From UBA4421 sp002470275 (GTDB lineage: Bacteria > Pseudomonadota > Gammaproteobacteria > Pseudomonadales > Azotimanducaceae), in contig CAJXDR010000032.1 of the NCBI GenBank assembly GCA_913052345.1, positions 1 to 31,272 on the forward strand: a stretch of 31,272 nt of DNA, in the 5' to 3' direction. A program made the translations under genes and the position numbers. The first letter of the stretch is position 1; each line of letters starts with the position of its first letter. Under the pieces are notes generated by a model, which ran no database searches, was not told where the DNA came from, and saw only the letters and a list, made by a program, of their open reading frames with translations. Of the stretch, positions 22,559-29,918 are shown piece after piece.

Positions 22559-24042
22559 TCTTGAGAATACTCAGCACAGTGAAGAGCAACGCCGCCGGTT
22601 CCCTAGTCGCTTTGTTGGCAGCCAGCGCCCTTGCCATGTCGCCTGCCACGGCAGAGGAAGTGGCGCCGGCCACGGACTTGGTGGTTAACGAAGCAAGCTC
22701 GCTAGACGAACTGCTCGATAATGTACGCGAGCGTCGCGTTGTGGAATCCCGGGAAAATGCGGCTCGGGAGGCACGTTTCGTAAATGAAAAGGACCAGCAG
22801 GCCCGATTGTTGCGGGATGCAAAGGCAGAGCGTGCGCGCGAGCAACGCCGTTCAGACCGTCTTGAAACAACATTTGAAGAAAATGAAATTCGCATTGGGG
22901 ATCTTACCGAGCAGTTAGACAAACGCCTCGGGAGCCTGAGAGAACTTTTCGGTGTGTTACAGCAGGTGGCTGGCGACACGCGCGGTGGGTTCGAAGGGTC
23001 TATCATTTCTAGCCAATATCCTGGCCGAGGAGAGTGGCTGGGTGACCTGGCAAAGAAGATGGGTACGGCGAGCCAACTGGCCACCATCGATGAAATGGAG
23101 TCTCTTTGGTTCGAACTCCAGAGAGAAATGACGGAATCTGGCAAGATTTCAAAGTACGACGGTGTCATTACAAAAATCTCAGGTGAAAAGGTTAATACCG
23201 AGATTGTTCGGGTCGGTGCCTTTGCCCTAGTGGGAGAAGGCGAGTACCTGCAGTGGAATCCAGACAGCCAGAGTATTGTCGAGTTGGCAAGACAGCCGAC
23301 GGGTCGACATGTCGCCACCGCCCGAGATGTGCAGGATGCGGCGCCTGGTGAGGTCGTAGAATTCTCAGTTGACCCAACGCGCGGTTCATTGCTGGCGTTG
23401 CTCATCCAGGCGGCAACCTTGGGTGAACGGATCGGCTCGCCTTTCAGCTCGATCGGCGAATGCTACCTACCTTTCTGTGACGGCCAGGGTGGCAATGTCG
23501 GATCAGTCATTATTCTAGGCGGCATCATAGGTGTGTTCTTGGCCCTCGAGCGGCTGCTGACCCTGTTCTTGGTGGGTACCAAGGTCACGGCGCAGCGCAA
23601 GGATCCCGTCGCCTCTGACGACAATCCGCTAGGACGCGTCCTGCGGGTGTACGAAGAGAACAAGGAGGTGGACGTCGAGACACTCGAGCTTAAGCTTGGG
23701 GAAGCCATATTGGGCGAAACGCCTAATTTGACGAAACGAATCTCGCTGATCCAGGTGATCTCAATCGTCGCGCCTCTGACCGGGCTTCTGGGTACCGTGA
23801 TCGGGATGATCGAGACGTTCCAGGCGATCACGCTGTTTGGCACGGGCGATCCAAAAACCATGGCCAGCGGTATTTCAAAGGCCTTAATGACGACGGTACT
23901 GGGCCTTTGTGTGGCCATTCCGACAACGCTTCTGCATGCCATAGTGAATAGCCGCTCTCGAGAGCTCGTGCATATCATTGAAGAGCAGAGCGCGGGCATT
24001 ATTGCGGACCATGCAGAAAAGGCCGGCCGGCCCTTAGGCTAG
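22555..24042 (+). CDS. ttpC: TtpC-like MotA/TolQ/ExbB protein with periplasmic extension
   Basis: Extended ExbB homologue that couples the proton motive force to TonB2-type systems, as TtpC does in Vibrio. It is 495 residues: signal sequence about 1-33 (ends PATA-EE), coiled coil about 50-135, a periplasmic domain with VRVGAFALV (218-226) and WNPDSQ (234-239), then the MotA/TolQ/ExbB channel domain with membrane segments about 316-341, 397-419 and 436-465. The conserved PLTGLLGTVIGMIETF and MTTVLGLCVAIP motifs are intact. Overlaps the DUF3450 gene by four bases, so probably translationally coupled. Assignment by architecture and operon order. Confidence 0.88.
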   Translation: MILRILSTVKSNAAGSLVALLAASALAMSPATAEEVAPATDLVVNEASSLDELLDNVRERRVVESRENAAREARFVNEKDQQARLLRDAKAERAREQRRSDRLETTFEENEIRIGDLTEQLDKRLGSLRELFGVLQQVAGDTRGGFEGSIISSQYPGRGEWLGDLAKKMGTASQLATIDEMESLWFELQREMTESGKISKYDGVITKISGEKVNTEIVRVGAFALVGEGEYLQWNPDSQSIVELARQPTGRHVATARDVQDAAPGEVVEFSVDPTRGSLLALLIQAATLGERIGSPFSSIGECYLPFCDGQGGNVGSVIILGGIIGVFLALERLLTLFLVGTKVTAQRKDPVASDDNPLGRVLRVYEENKEVDVETLELKLGEAILGETPNLTKRISLIQVISIVAPLTGLLGTVIGMIETFQAITLFGTGDPKTMASGISKALMTTVLGLCVAIPTTLLHAIVNSRSRELVHIIEEQSAGIIADHAEKAGRPLG

Positions 24043-24064
24043 GCCCCAAGGAGGCTGTCGAGAA

Positions 24065-24583
24065 ATGTTTAGCGACGCTTACCTTGCGATCATCAGATTC
24101 ATGGAAATGGGCGGCGATGTGCTTTGGTTCATCGCCGGTCTGACCTTCCTGATGTGGACGCTTATCTTCGAGCGCATATGGTTCTTCCGCAATGAGCATC
24201 GCCTGCTGGTGCTTGAAGCCACCACAGTTTGGGAACATCGAACCGAACGCAAATCGTGGTCCGCTCATCAGGTGCGTGAAGGCATAATTTCTAATGCGGC
24301 ATCTCGTATCGCAGGAAGCCTACCCATTATCGAAACCTGTGTGGCCCTGTGCCCCTTGTTTGGATTGCTGGGGACGGTAACAGGCATGATTGCGGTCTTC
24401 GACGCCATGGCCACTCAGGGCGGCAACGCTCGCTCCATGGCTGCCGGGGTCTCTATGGCAACCATTCCTACCATGTCTGGGATGATTGCCTCTTTGTCCG
24501 GGTTAGTGGGTACGACCTATCTCAAGAGAAAGGTCGAATATGAAACAGAACTATTTGAAGACAATCTGACGCTCGATCACTAG
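24065..24583 (+). CDS. exbB: ExbB/TolQ-family proton channel protein
   Basis: Compact inner-membrane channel subunit that works with ExbD to energise TonB. It is 172 residues with three membrane segments (about 18-38, 83-110, 122-150). The conserved CPLFGLLGTVTGMIAVFDAM and SMATIPTMSGMIASLSGLVG motifs match ExbB2-type proteins. An AAGGAGG lies 8 bases before the ATG. It is the second MotA/TolQ/ExbB-fold protein of this operon, next to the TtpC-like one. Confidence 0.92.
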   Translation: MFSDAYLAIIRFMEMGGDVLWFIAGLTFLMWTLIFERIWFFRNEHRLLVLEATTVWEHRTERKSWSAHQVREGIISNAASRIAGSLPIIETCVALCPLFGLLGTVTGMIAVFDAMATQGGNARSMAAGVSMATIPTMSGMIASLSGLVGTTYLKRKVEYETELFEDNLTLDH

Positions 24584-24613
24584 ATTTGGCGAGCAGCAGA
24601 TAGGAGTAAGCTT

Positions 24614-25027
24614 ATGCGCAAGAAAATATCGCGCATTTCCAGAGGTGAGAGTGATGCAGACGACATCAACTTAACGCCAATGCTGGATGTGGTCTTTATT
24701 ATGCTCATCTTCTTCATTGTGACTGCCACCTTTATCAAACAGTCCGGTATCAACGTGCTTAGACCTGAAGCGCAGACATCAGAGCAGAAGCCGACCGTTG
24801 CGCTCTTGGTGGCGATCAGCCCTGCCGGGGACATCTGGATCGACAAAAAGCGCGTGGACCCGAACTCGGTCCGCTCGCACATTGAAAGGCTGCATGCCGA
24901 AAACCCAAAGGGGGGGCTTGTGGTGCAGGCTGATCGAAAATCAAACAATGAAAAGTTGATGGTCGTCTTGAACGCAGCGCGTGCAGCTGGGCTGCGAGAA
25001 GTCGCGATCTCCACTGAGAACAACTAG
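24614..25027 (+). CDS. exbD: ExbD/TolR-family biopolymer transport protein
   Basis: Single-pass inner-membrane protein with a periplasmic domain. It is 137 residues. The proton-relevant aspartate is D25 in NLTPMLDVVFIMLIFFIVTA, at the same residue number as in E. coli ExbD. The periplasmic domain ends AARAAGLREVAIST. The ribosome-binding site AGGAG precedes the ATG by 8 bases. Lies between exbB and tonB, and should form the ExbB/ExbD motor with them. Confidence 0.95.
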   Translation: MRKKISRISRGESDADDINLTPMLDVVFIMLIFFIVTATFIKQSGINVLRPEAQTSEQKPTVALLVAISPAGDIWIDKKRVDPNSVRSHIERLHAENPKGGLVVQADRKSNNEKLMVVLNAARAAGLREVAISTENN

Positions 25028-25035
25028 GCAGTACT

Positions 25036-25638
25036 ATGATGGCTCGTTATGCATTTGGCGTAGGTCTTGGCGCGCTGGTGACGGCGCTGCTTTTCTTTAT
25101 GATGCAGGCCATCATCGCCACCAATGAAGCAAATCTGGACGAGGGGCCTAGGGGGAAGCTGCTGGACTTTGTTCGCCTCCAAGAAGATGAGGACCCTCAA
25201 ACAAAAACCCGTAAGCCTAAGCCGCCGCCGCCGCCAGATGAGCCGCCACCGGATATGCCAACGCCAGAATTCGAGTCATCCGACTTATCACGAGGCGTCG
25301 ACATGGGCGGCGTGGATGTTGATGTCACCCTGGACATTGAAGGGGGTGGCTTTAGCTCTGACGGTGAGTATCTGCCGATCGTTAAAGTGGCGCCTCAATA
25401 CCCACGTCGAGCGCAGGCCAGAGGTATTGAGGGCTATGTTTTGCTTGAATATATTGTGACCAAGACCGGGGCCGTGAGAGATCCGGTGGTTATCGAGGCG
25501 AAGCCACCCGGGATATTTAACCGAGCTGCAATCAACGCAGCCCTCAAGTATAAGTATAAGCCGAAGGTCGTTAACGGTGAGCCCATCGATGTAGCTGGCG
25601 TGAAAACCCGGATTACCTTTGAAATGGTAGACGGCTAA
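25036..25638 (+). CDS. tonB: Short TonB-family energy transducer
   Basis: Transmits energy from ExbB/ExbD to outer-membrane receptors. It is 200 residues: one N-terminal membrane segment (about 8-28), a short Lys/Pro-rich linker (KPKPPPPPDEPPPDMPTPE, about 60-80) and a C-terminal TonB domain with YPRRAQARGIEGYVLLEY and NAALKYKYKPKVVNGEPI. The linker is much shorter than in E. coli TonB, as is typical of TonB2-type proteins. The start may be ATG 25036 or 25039. No TonB-dependent receptor lies in the window. Confidence 0.93.
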   Translation: MMARYAFGVGLGALVTALLFFMMQAIIATNEANLDEGPRGKLLDFVRLQEDEDPQTKTRKPKPPPPPDEPPPDMPTPEFESSDLSRGVDMGGVDVDVTLDIEGGGFSSDGEYLPIVKVAPQYPRRAQARGIEGYVLLEYIVTKTGAVRDPVVIEAKPPGIFNRAAINAALKYKYKPKVVNGEPIDVAGVKTRITFEMVDG

Positions 25639-25682
25639 GGTGGCCGGACGGCGAGGCCAAGGGAAAGGAGAGGTTGAGAACC

Positions 25683-27050
25683 ATGATCAAGCACGTTAAA
25701 TCAATCGGAATCTGCCTGCAGAGTCTTCTGCGCCCTGCATGCCTAGCCGTGCTGGTCTCAGTCATCGTCTCAGGCGCCGGGCTGGTGTTGGAAGGGACAT
25801 ACCTGATGCCTTCTGCCGTTGCTGAGGAAAATAAGCCCAGGCAAAAGACCCGTCGAGTGCCGTCTTTGAGCGAGGCGGTTTACAAGAAGCTGAGTGAGGG
25901 TCAGGAAGCCATTGACCTCAAGGACTTCGCCACAGCCAAAGACATTGTGATGAAAGCGCTGGAGCGATCGCGCCGCTATAACGAGAACGAGATCGCCAAT
26001 CTGCACAACATGCTGGGGTATATTTATTATCTCGAGGACGACTACCAGGGTGCACTCAGGGAATACAAAATTGTCGTGAGCCAGGGAGATAAAATTCCCG
26101 AAGGGCTAGAGTCCACAACGCTTTATACGGTCGCTCAGCTGAGCTACGTCGAAGAGAATTATCGAGATGCCCTGAAGTACATGGAAATCTGGATATCTAA
26201 GGCGCTCAACCCCTCCGCTGACCCACGTTTCTTCCTGGCTACCGTCTATTACCAGATGAAGGACTATGACCGTGCCATCGAGCAGATGGAACTTGGCATT
26301 GCCATTGCCCAGGAGCGGAATACAAAAATTACCGAGCAGAACTGGGGCCTGCTGACCTTCCTCTACTTTGAAAAGGAAGACTGGCCCAACGTGATTAAAA
26401 CGCTACAAATATTGGTCGAGAAATTTCCAAAGCGGGAGCATTGGGTAAGGTTAGCGGGTGTCTACGGGCAGGAAGGCTACGAGAAGGAGCAGATGTACAC
26501 TCTGGAAGCCGCCTACACCGCAGGGTTCCTCGAAAAGCAGACCGACTACACCAACCTGGCGGGTCTCCTGATGCAGGAGGAAGTGCCCTATCGTGCGGCT
26601 AAGGTTTTGCTCGCGGGTTTTCAAGCGGAAGCCATTGAGCGCGAGGACAAGACGCTCCAGTCGCTGGGACAGGCCTGGCAGCTTTCTCAGGAGGTAGATA
26701 AGGCGATTGAGGTCTACGAGGAAGCGGCCGAGCTCTCCGGTGACGGGAAGATTTTTGAGCGCCTCTCCTACCTTTATCTAGAGGATGACCAGTTCGATAA
26801 ATGCGTCGCGGCAGCGTCCGGCGCGTTAGACAAGGGCGGGTTGCGGAGAGTACAAACGGTGCATGTGGTTAGAGGCATGTGCCTATACAACCAAGACAAG
26901 CTAACCAGCGCGCGTCGGGCCTTCTCACAGTGCCGGAGAGTGGCCAGGAATGAAAAAGACAATATTAACGTCCGTATCTGCGGCCAGTGGATCACCTTTA
27001 TCGACCGAGAAACGGAAAGGCTGCGCCAATTGGCCAAGGCATCGGGTTGA
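25683..27050 (+). CDS. TPR-repeat protein of the TonB operon
   Basis: Tetratricopeptide-repeat protein, 455 residues, with an N-terminal hydrophobic segment (about 17-40) that ends SAVAEE and looks like a signal peptide or anchor. Several TPR-like helical pairs follow from about 65 to 420 (ALREYKIVV, ALKYMEIWI, AIEQMELGI, AIEVYEEAAEL). It is the last gene of the operon and matches the TPR protein that accompanies TonB2/TtpC clusters. I use the ATG at 25683 (GAGG 9 bases upstream); a TTG three codons earlier is closer to AAGGAG. Function in the transducing complex is unknown. Confidence 0.85.
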   Translation: MIKHVKSIGICLQSLLRPACLAVLVSVIVSGAGLVLEGTYLMPSAVAEENKPRQKTRRVPSLSEAVYKKLSEGQEAIDLKDFATAKDIVMKALERSRRYNENEIANLHNMLGYIYYLEDDYQGALREYKIVVSQGDKIPEGLESTTLYTVAQLSYVEENYRDALKYMEIWISKALNPSADPRFFLATVYYQMKDYDRAIEQMELGIAIAQERNTKITEQNWGLLTFLYFEKEDWPNVIKTLQILVEKFPKREHWVRLAGVYGQEGYEKEQMYTLEAAYTAGFLEKQTDYTNLAGLLMQEEVPYRAAKVLLAGFQAEAIEREDKTLQSLGQAWQLSQEVDKAIEVYEEAAELSGDGKIFERLSYLYLEDDQFDKCVAAASGALDKGGLRRVQTVHVVRGMCLYNQDKLTSARRAFSQCRRVARNEKDNINVRICGQWITFIDRETERLRQLAKASG

Positions 27051-27076
27051 ATAGGCCATTGTGATGGATCAGTATC

Positions 27077-27106
27077 AAGCCGGTCTTTTGACCGGCTTTT
27101 TCGTTT
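27077..27106 (+). terminator. Intrinsic terminator of the TonB operon
   Basis: GCCGGTC, TTTT, GACCGGC forms a perfect 7-bp GC-rich stem (plus two A-T pairs) at 27079-27096, followed by TTTTTCGTTT. It lies 27 bases after the TPR stop and only 11 bases before the ribE start codon. The clearest intrinsic terminator in the window. Confidence 0.93.
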
Positions 27107-27116
27107 AGGGGCGGCT

Positions 27117-27752
27117 ATGTTTACAGGCATCGTTCAGGATTTAGTGAGTGTTGTGGCGCTGGACCGTGAGGTAGATTTGCAGCGGATAACGCTGAACCTC
27201 GGATCCCTAGCAGAGGGTTTAGAGCTGGGAGCATCAGTGGCTGTCAACGGCACTTGTCTGACGGTGACCGCCGTGGAGGGCGGCTATACGCGTTTCGATG
27301 TGATCAAGGAAACGCTGACCCATACCAACCTGGGAGAGCTGGCTGTGGACGACCGAGTCAACGTGGAGCGCTCTTTCAGGGTAGGGGACGAGGTAGGAGG
27401 GCATATGGTGTCTGGGCACATTACCGGAACCGCGAGCCTCAACAACCTAATCGATAATGGCCACGAACGCGTACTCTCCTTTCATGCTGAAGCACCCTGG
27501 CTGCGATTCATCCTGCACAAGGGATATGTGGCCCTGGACGGTGCGAGCCTGACGATTTCCAGGGTTGACCGAGCGCAGAATACGTTCTCCGTGAGCTTGA
27601 TCCCAGAGACCATTGCACGGACTACCCTGGGGAAGCTCACTCAGGGCCAGCGAGTGAATGTTGAGGTGGACAGCCAGACCCAAACCATTGTTGAGACCGT
27701 GGAACGGATGATGCAGGACCAGGAGACCCGAAACAGGCTGATTTCTGCGTGA
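27117..27752 (+). CDS. ribE: Riboflavin synthase alpha subunit
   Basis: Dismutation of two 6,7-dimethyl-8-ribityllumazine molecules to riboflavin. It is 211 residues (the E. coli enzyme, often called RibC, has 213). The N-terminal MFTGIV, the ASVAVNGTCLTV motif and GHMVSGHI mark the first lumazine-binding barrel (1-97); KGYVALDGASLTI and LIPETIARTTLG mark the second. AGGGG precedes the ATG by 5 bases. No FMN riboswitch is seen and there is no room for one: the terminator ends ten bases upstream. It overlaps pyrF. Confidence 0.95.
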   Translation: MFTGIVQDLVSVVALDREVDLQRITLNLGSLAEGLELGASVAVNGTCLTVTAVEGGYTRFDVIKETLTHTNLGELAVDDRVNVERSFRVGDEVGGHMVSGHITGTASLNNLIDNGHERVLSFHAEAPWLRFILHKGYVALDGASLTISRVDRAQNTFSVSLIPETIARTTLGKLTQGQRVNVEVDSQTQTIVETVERMMQDQETRNRLISA

Positions 27753-28585
27753 TGCCGGGAGAGACCTTTCATGAACGGTTGCGGGCTGCGTGGCGTCACC
27801 AGCAGTCCTTGCTATGTGTTGGGATTGACCCGGAGCTGAGTCGCTTACCGGTGGAGCTGCAGGAACACGCGGAACCCTTCTTGGCGTTCGGAAAAGCCAT
27901 TGTTGACGCTACCGCGCCTCATGTCTGTGCCTTCAAACCCCAGGCCGCTCACTTCGCAGCCAAGGGTTTTGAAGATCAGTTGGCTGCCTTGATTGAATAC
28001 ATTCATCATCAATATCCGGGCATTCCCGTCATCTTAGACGCAAAGCGAGGGGATGTAGGAGGCACGGCCATTTGCTACGCGCAAGAAGCGTTTGAGCGCT
28101 ACGCTGCCGACGCCGTGACCGTCAATCCCTACCTGGGTTATGACAGCATAGCCCCCTATCTGGCCTATCAAAATCGTGGTGTGATCGTTCTGTGCCGAAC
28201 CAGCAATCCGCACAGCGATTGGCTGCAGAAGGGTCGTGTGGAGGAAACCCCCCTCTATCTGGCGGTGGCTCGACAGGTGGCCGAATGGGATGAGCATCAG
28301 CAGTGCATGCTAGTGACCGGCGCCACCTACCCGGAGGAGCTGCGTCGCGTGCGAGACGCTGTGGAAGACATGCCCCTGTTGGTGCCGGGCGTGGGCGCCC
28401 AGGGCGGAGACATTGAGCGCGTTATCTCTGCAGGCAAGGATCAAGAGGGAGCCGGGATGGTGATTTCGAGCTCCCGAGGCATCATCTTCGCCAGCTCTGA
28501 CTCAGATTTCGCCCAGCGGGCGGCGGATGCAGCTCAGCGAACCAAGGCAGAAATCAACAAGGCTCGGGGTGTCATCACGGGCTAG
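27752..28585 (+). CDS. pyrF: Orotidine 5'-phosphate decarboxylase, type 2 (long form)
   Basis: Last step of UMP synthesis, OMP to UMP. It is 277 residues, which with the pattern LLCVGIDPE, VCAFKPQAAHF, PVILDAKRGDVGGTA and SSSRGIIFAS identifies the long subfamily 2. The catalytic Asp-x-Lys-x-x-Asp is D96, K98, D101. Most gammaproteobacteria carry the short form of about 230-245 residues. The start is ATG 27752 or GTG 27749, both overlapping the ribE stop; there is no clear Shine-Dalgarno sequence, so translation is probably coupled. The stop overlaps that of the convergent acyl-CoA dehydrogenase. Confidence 0.93.
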   Translation: MPGETFHERLRAAWRHQQSLLCVGIDPELSRLPVELQEHAEPFLAFGKAIVDATAPHVCAFKPQAAHFAAKGFEDQLAALIEYIHHQYPGIPVILDAKRGDVGGTAICYAQEAFERYAADAVTVNPYLGYDSIAPYLAYQNRGVIVLCRTSNPHSDWLQKGRVEETPLYLAVARQVAEWDEHQQCMLVTGATYPEELRRVRDAVEDMPLLVPGVGAQGGDIERVISAGKDQEGAGMVISSSRGIIFASSDSDFAQRAADAAQRTKAEINKARGVITG

Positions 28586-29766
28586 CCCGGGAAATCGCGC
28601 AGTAGGTTTCTAGCGATAATGGTCTGCTGGATTTGGCTTGTCCCTTCATAGATACGAAAGAGTCGAACATCTTTGTAAAAACGGGCAACAGCATATTCCT
28701 CCATATAGCCCGCGCCACCATGAAACTGGACCGCTCGATCCGCCACGCGCCCAACCATTTCGGTGGCGAACAGCTTGCAGCAGGATGCCAAGGTGTTGGT
28801 GGGTTCGCCGGCATCTCGTTTCCTAGCGGCATCCAACACCATGCATTCCGCCGCATAGCTTTCGGCCTTGCTGTCGGCAATCATGGCCTGTAAGAGCTGA
28901 AACTCAGCGATGGGCTTGCCGAACTGCTGGCGCTCCTGGCCGTACGCCAAACACAAATCGATTAGCCGGTTCGCACATCCAACGGAGAGCGCGGAGATGT
29001 GGATACGTCCTCGATCTAGGGTTTTCATAGCGCTCTGAAAACCCTGATGCATCTTATCCGCACCGCCAAGCATACAATGGGCGGGCACGCGACAATCCTC
29101 GAAAATCACGTCGCAGACATGGGCACCCTTCTGGCCCATTTTTTTGTTCGCGGTTCCCAGGGTAATACCTGGCGTGGCGCTGTCGACTAAGAATGCACTG
29201 ACGCCCCGGGCACCAGGTTGCGCCTGATCTGTACGTGCGAAGACGGTAAATAACTGGGCGCTGGGGGCGTTGGTGATATAGCGCTTGGTGCCGTTAATAA
29301 CGAATTCGTCCCCATCCTGAACAGCCTTGGTGCGCAAAGAACCTGCATCAGAACCCGCATCGGGCTCGGTAAGCGCAAAGGAGCCAATGATTTCCCCGGA
29401 CGCAAATTTGGGCAGATAGTGGGCCTGTTGTTCGGGCGTACCGTCCATGACGATACCTTGGGACCCAATACCGTTGTTGGTGCCGATAATGGATCGAAAG
29501 GCAGGCGCTGTCCGACCCAGCTCCATGACCACCCGACACTCCTCGTATGTATTGAGGCCTATTCCGCCAAATTCTTGAGGAATGGTTAGGCCGAAAAGCC
29601 CAAGATCGCGCATTTCCTGGACCACGTTCTCGGGGATTCGATCCTCATCATTGATTTGGGCCTCCAGGGGAATCAGGCGTTCATCCACAAAGCGGCGAAC
29701 GCTCAAAATCAGTTGATCCAGGGTTTCGTCATCCATTGCTGGTGCGGCGGTTGCGGGCTGGGCCAT
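28582..29766 (-). CDS. Acyl-CoA dehydrogenase (short/branched-chain type)
   Basis: FAD enzyme that introduces the alpha-beta double bond of acyl-CoA in beta-oxidation or amino acid breakdown. It is 394 residues. Family motifs are FALTEPDAGSDAG, KRYITNA, ERQQFGKPIAEFQ and QFHGGAGYMEEY; the catalytic base is the expected E374 in RIYEGTSQIQ. The ATG at 29766 has AAGGAA at 5-6 bases; the TTG before it is in frame but unnecessary. Divergent from gcdH and sharing its promoter region, so probably linked in lysine/glutarate or fatty-acid catabolism. The exact substrate cannot be read from the sequence. Confidence 0.92.
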   Translation of the reverse strand: MAQPATAAPAMDDETLDQLILSVRRFVDERLIPLEAQINDEDRIPENVVQEMRDLGLFGLTIPQEFGGIGLNTYEECRVVMELGRTAPAFRSIIGTNNGIGSQGIVMDGTPEQQAHYLPKFASGEIIGSFALTEPDAGSDAGSLRTKAVQDGDEFVINGTKRYITNAPSAQLFTVFARTDQAQPGARGVSAFLVDSATPGITLGTANKKMGQKGAHVCDVIFEDCRVPAHCMLGGADKMHQGFQSAMKTLDRGRIHISALSVGCANRLIDLCLAYGQERQQFGKPIAEFQLLQAMIADSKAESYAAECMVLDAARKRDAGEPTNTLASCCKLFATEMVGRVADRAVQFHGGAGYMEEYAVARFYKDVRLFRIYEGTSQIQQTIIARNLLRDFPG

Positions 29767-29918
29767 CAAAATTCCTTGGTCAGGCGGAGAGGGGAGTATA
29801 GCGTCTGTGGCTGGATACCGGGCAAAGAAACTTGGTCAAAACATTATCAGAGCGGTAATAGATTGCAGTCGCCTCATGCCTGCTTTAGCCTATCTCCTTC
29901 CGCAGTGTGGACAACAAA

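Noticed and set aside
27051..27116. FMN riboswitch before ribE
   Set aside because: Only 66 bases separate the TPR stop from ribE, filled by the terminator; no RFN-element motifs are seen.
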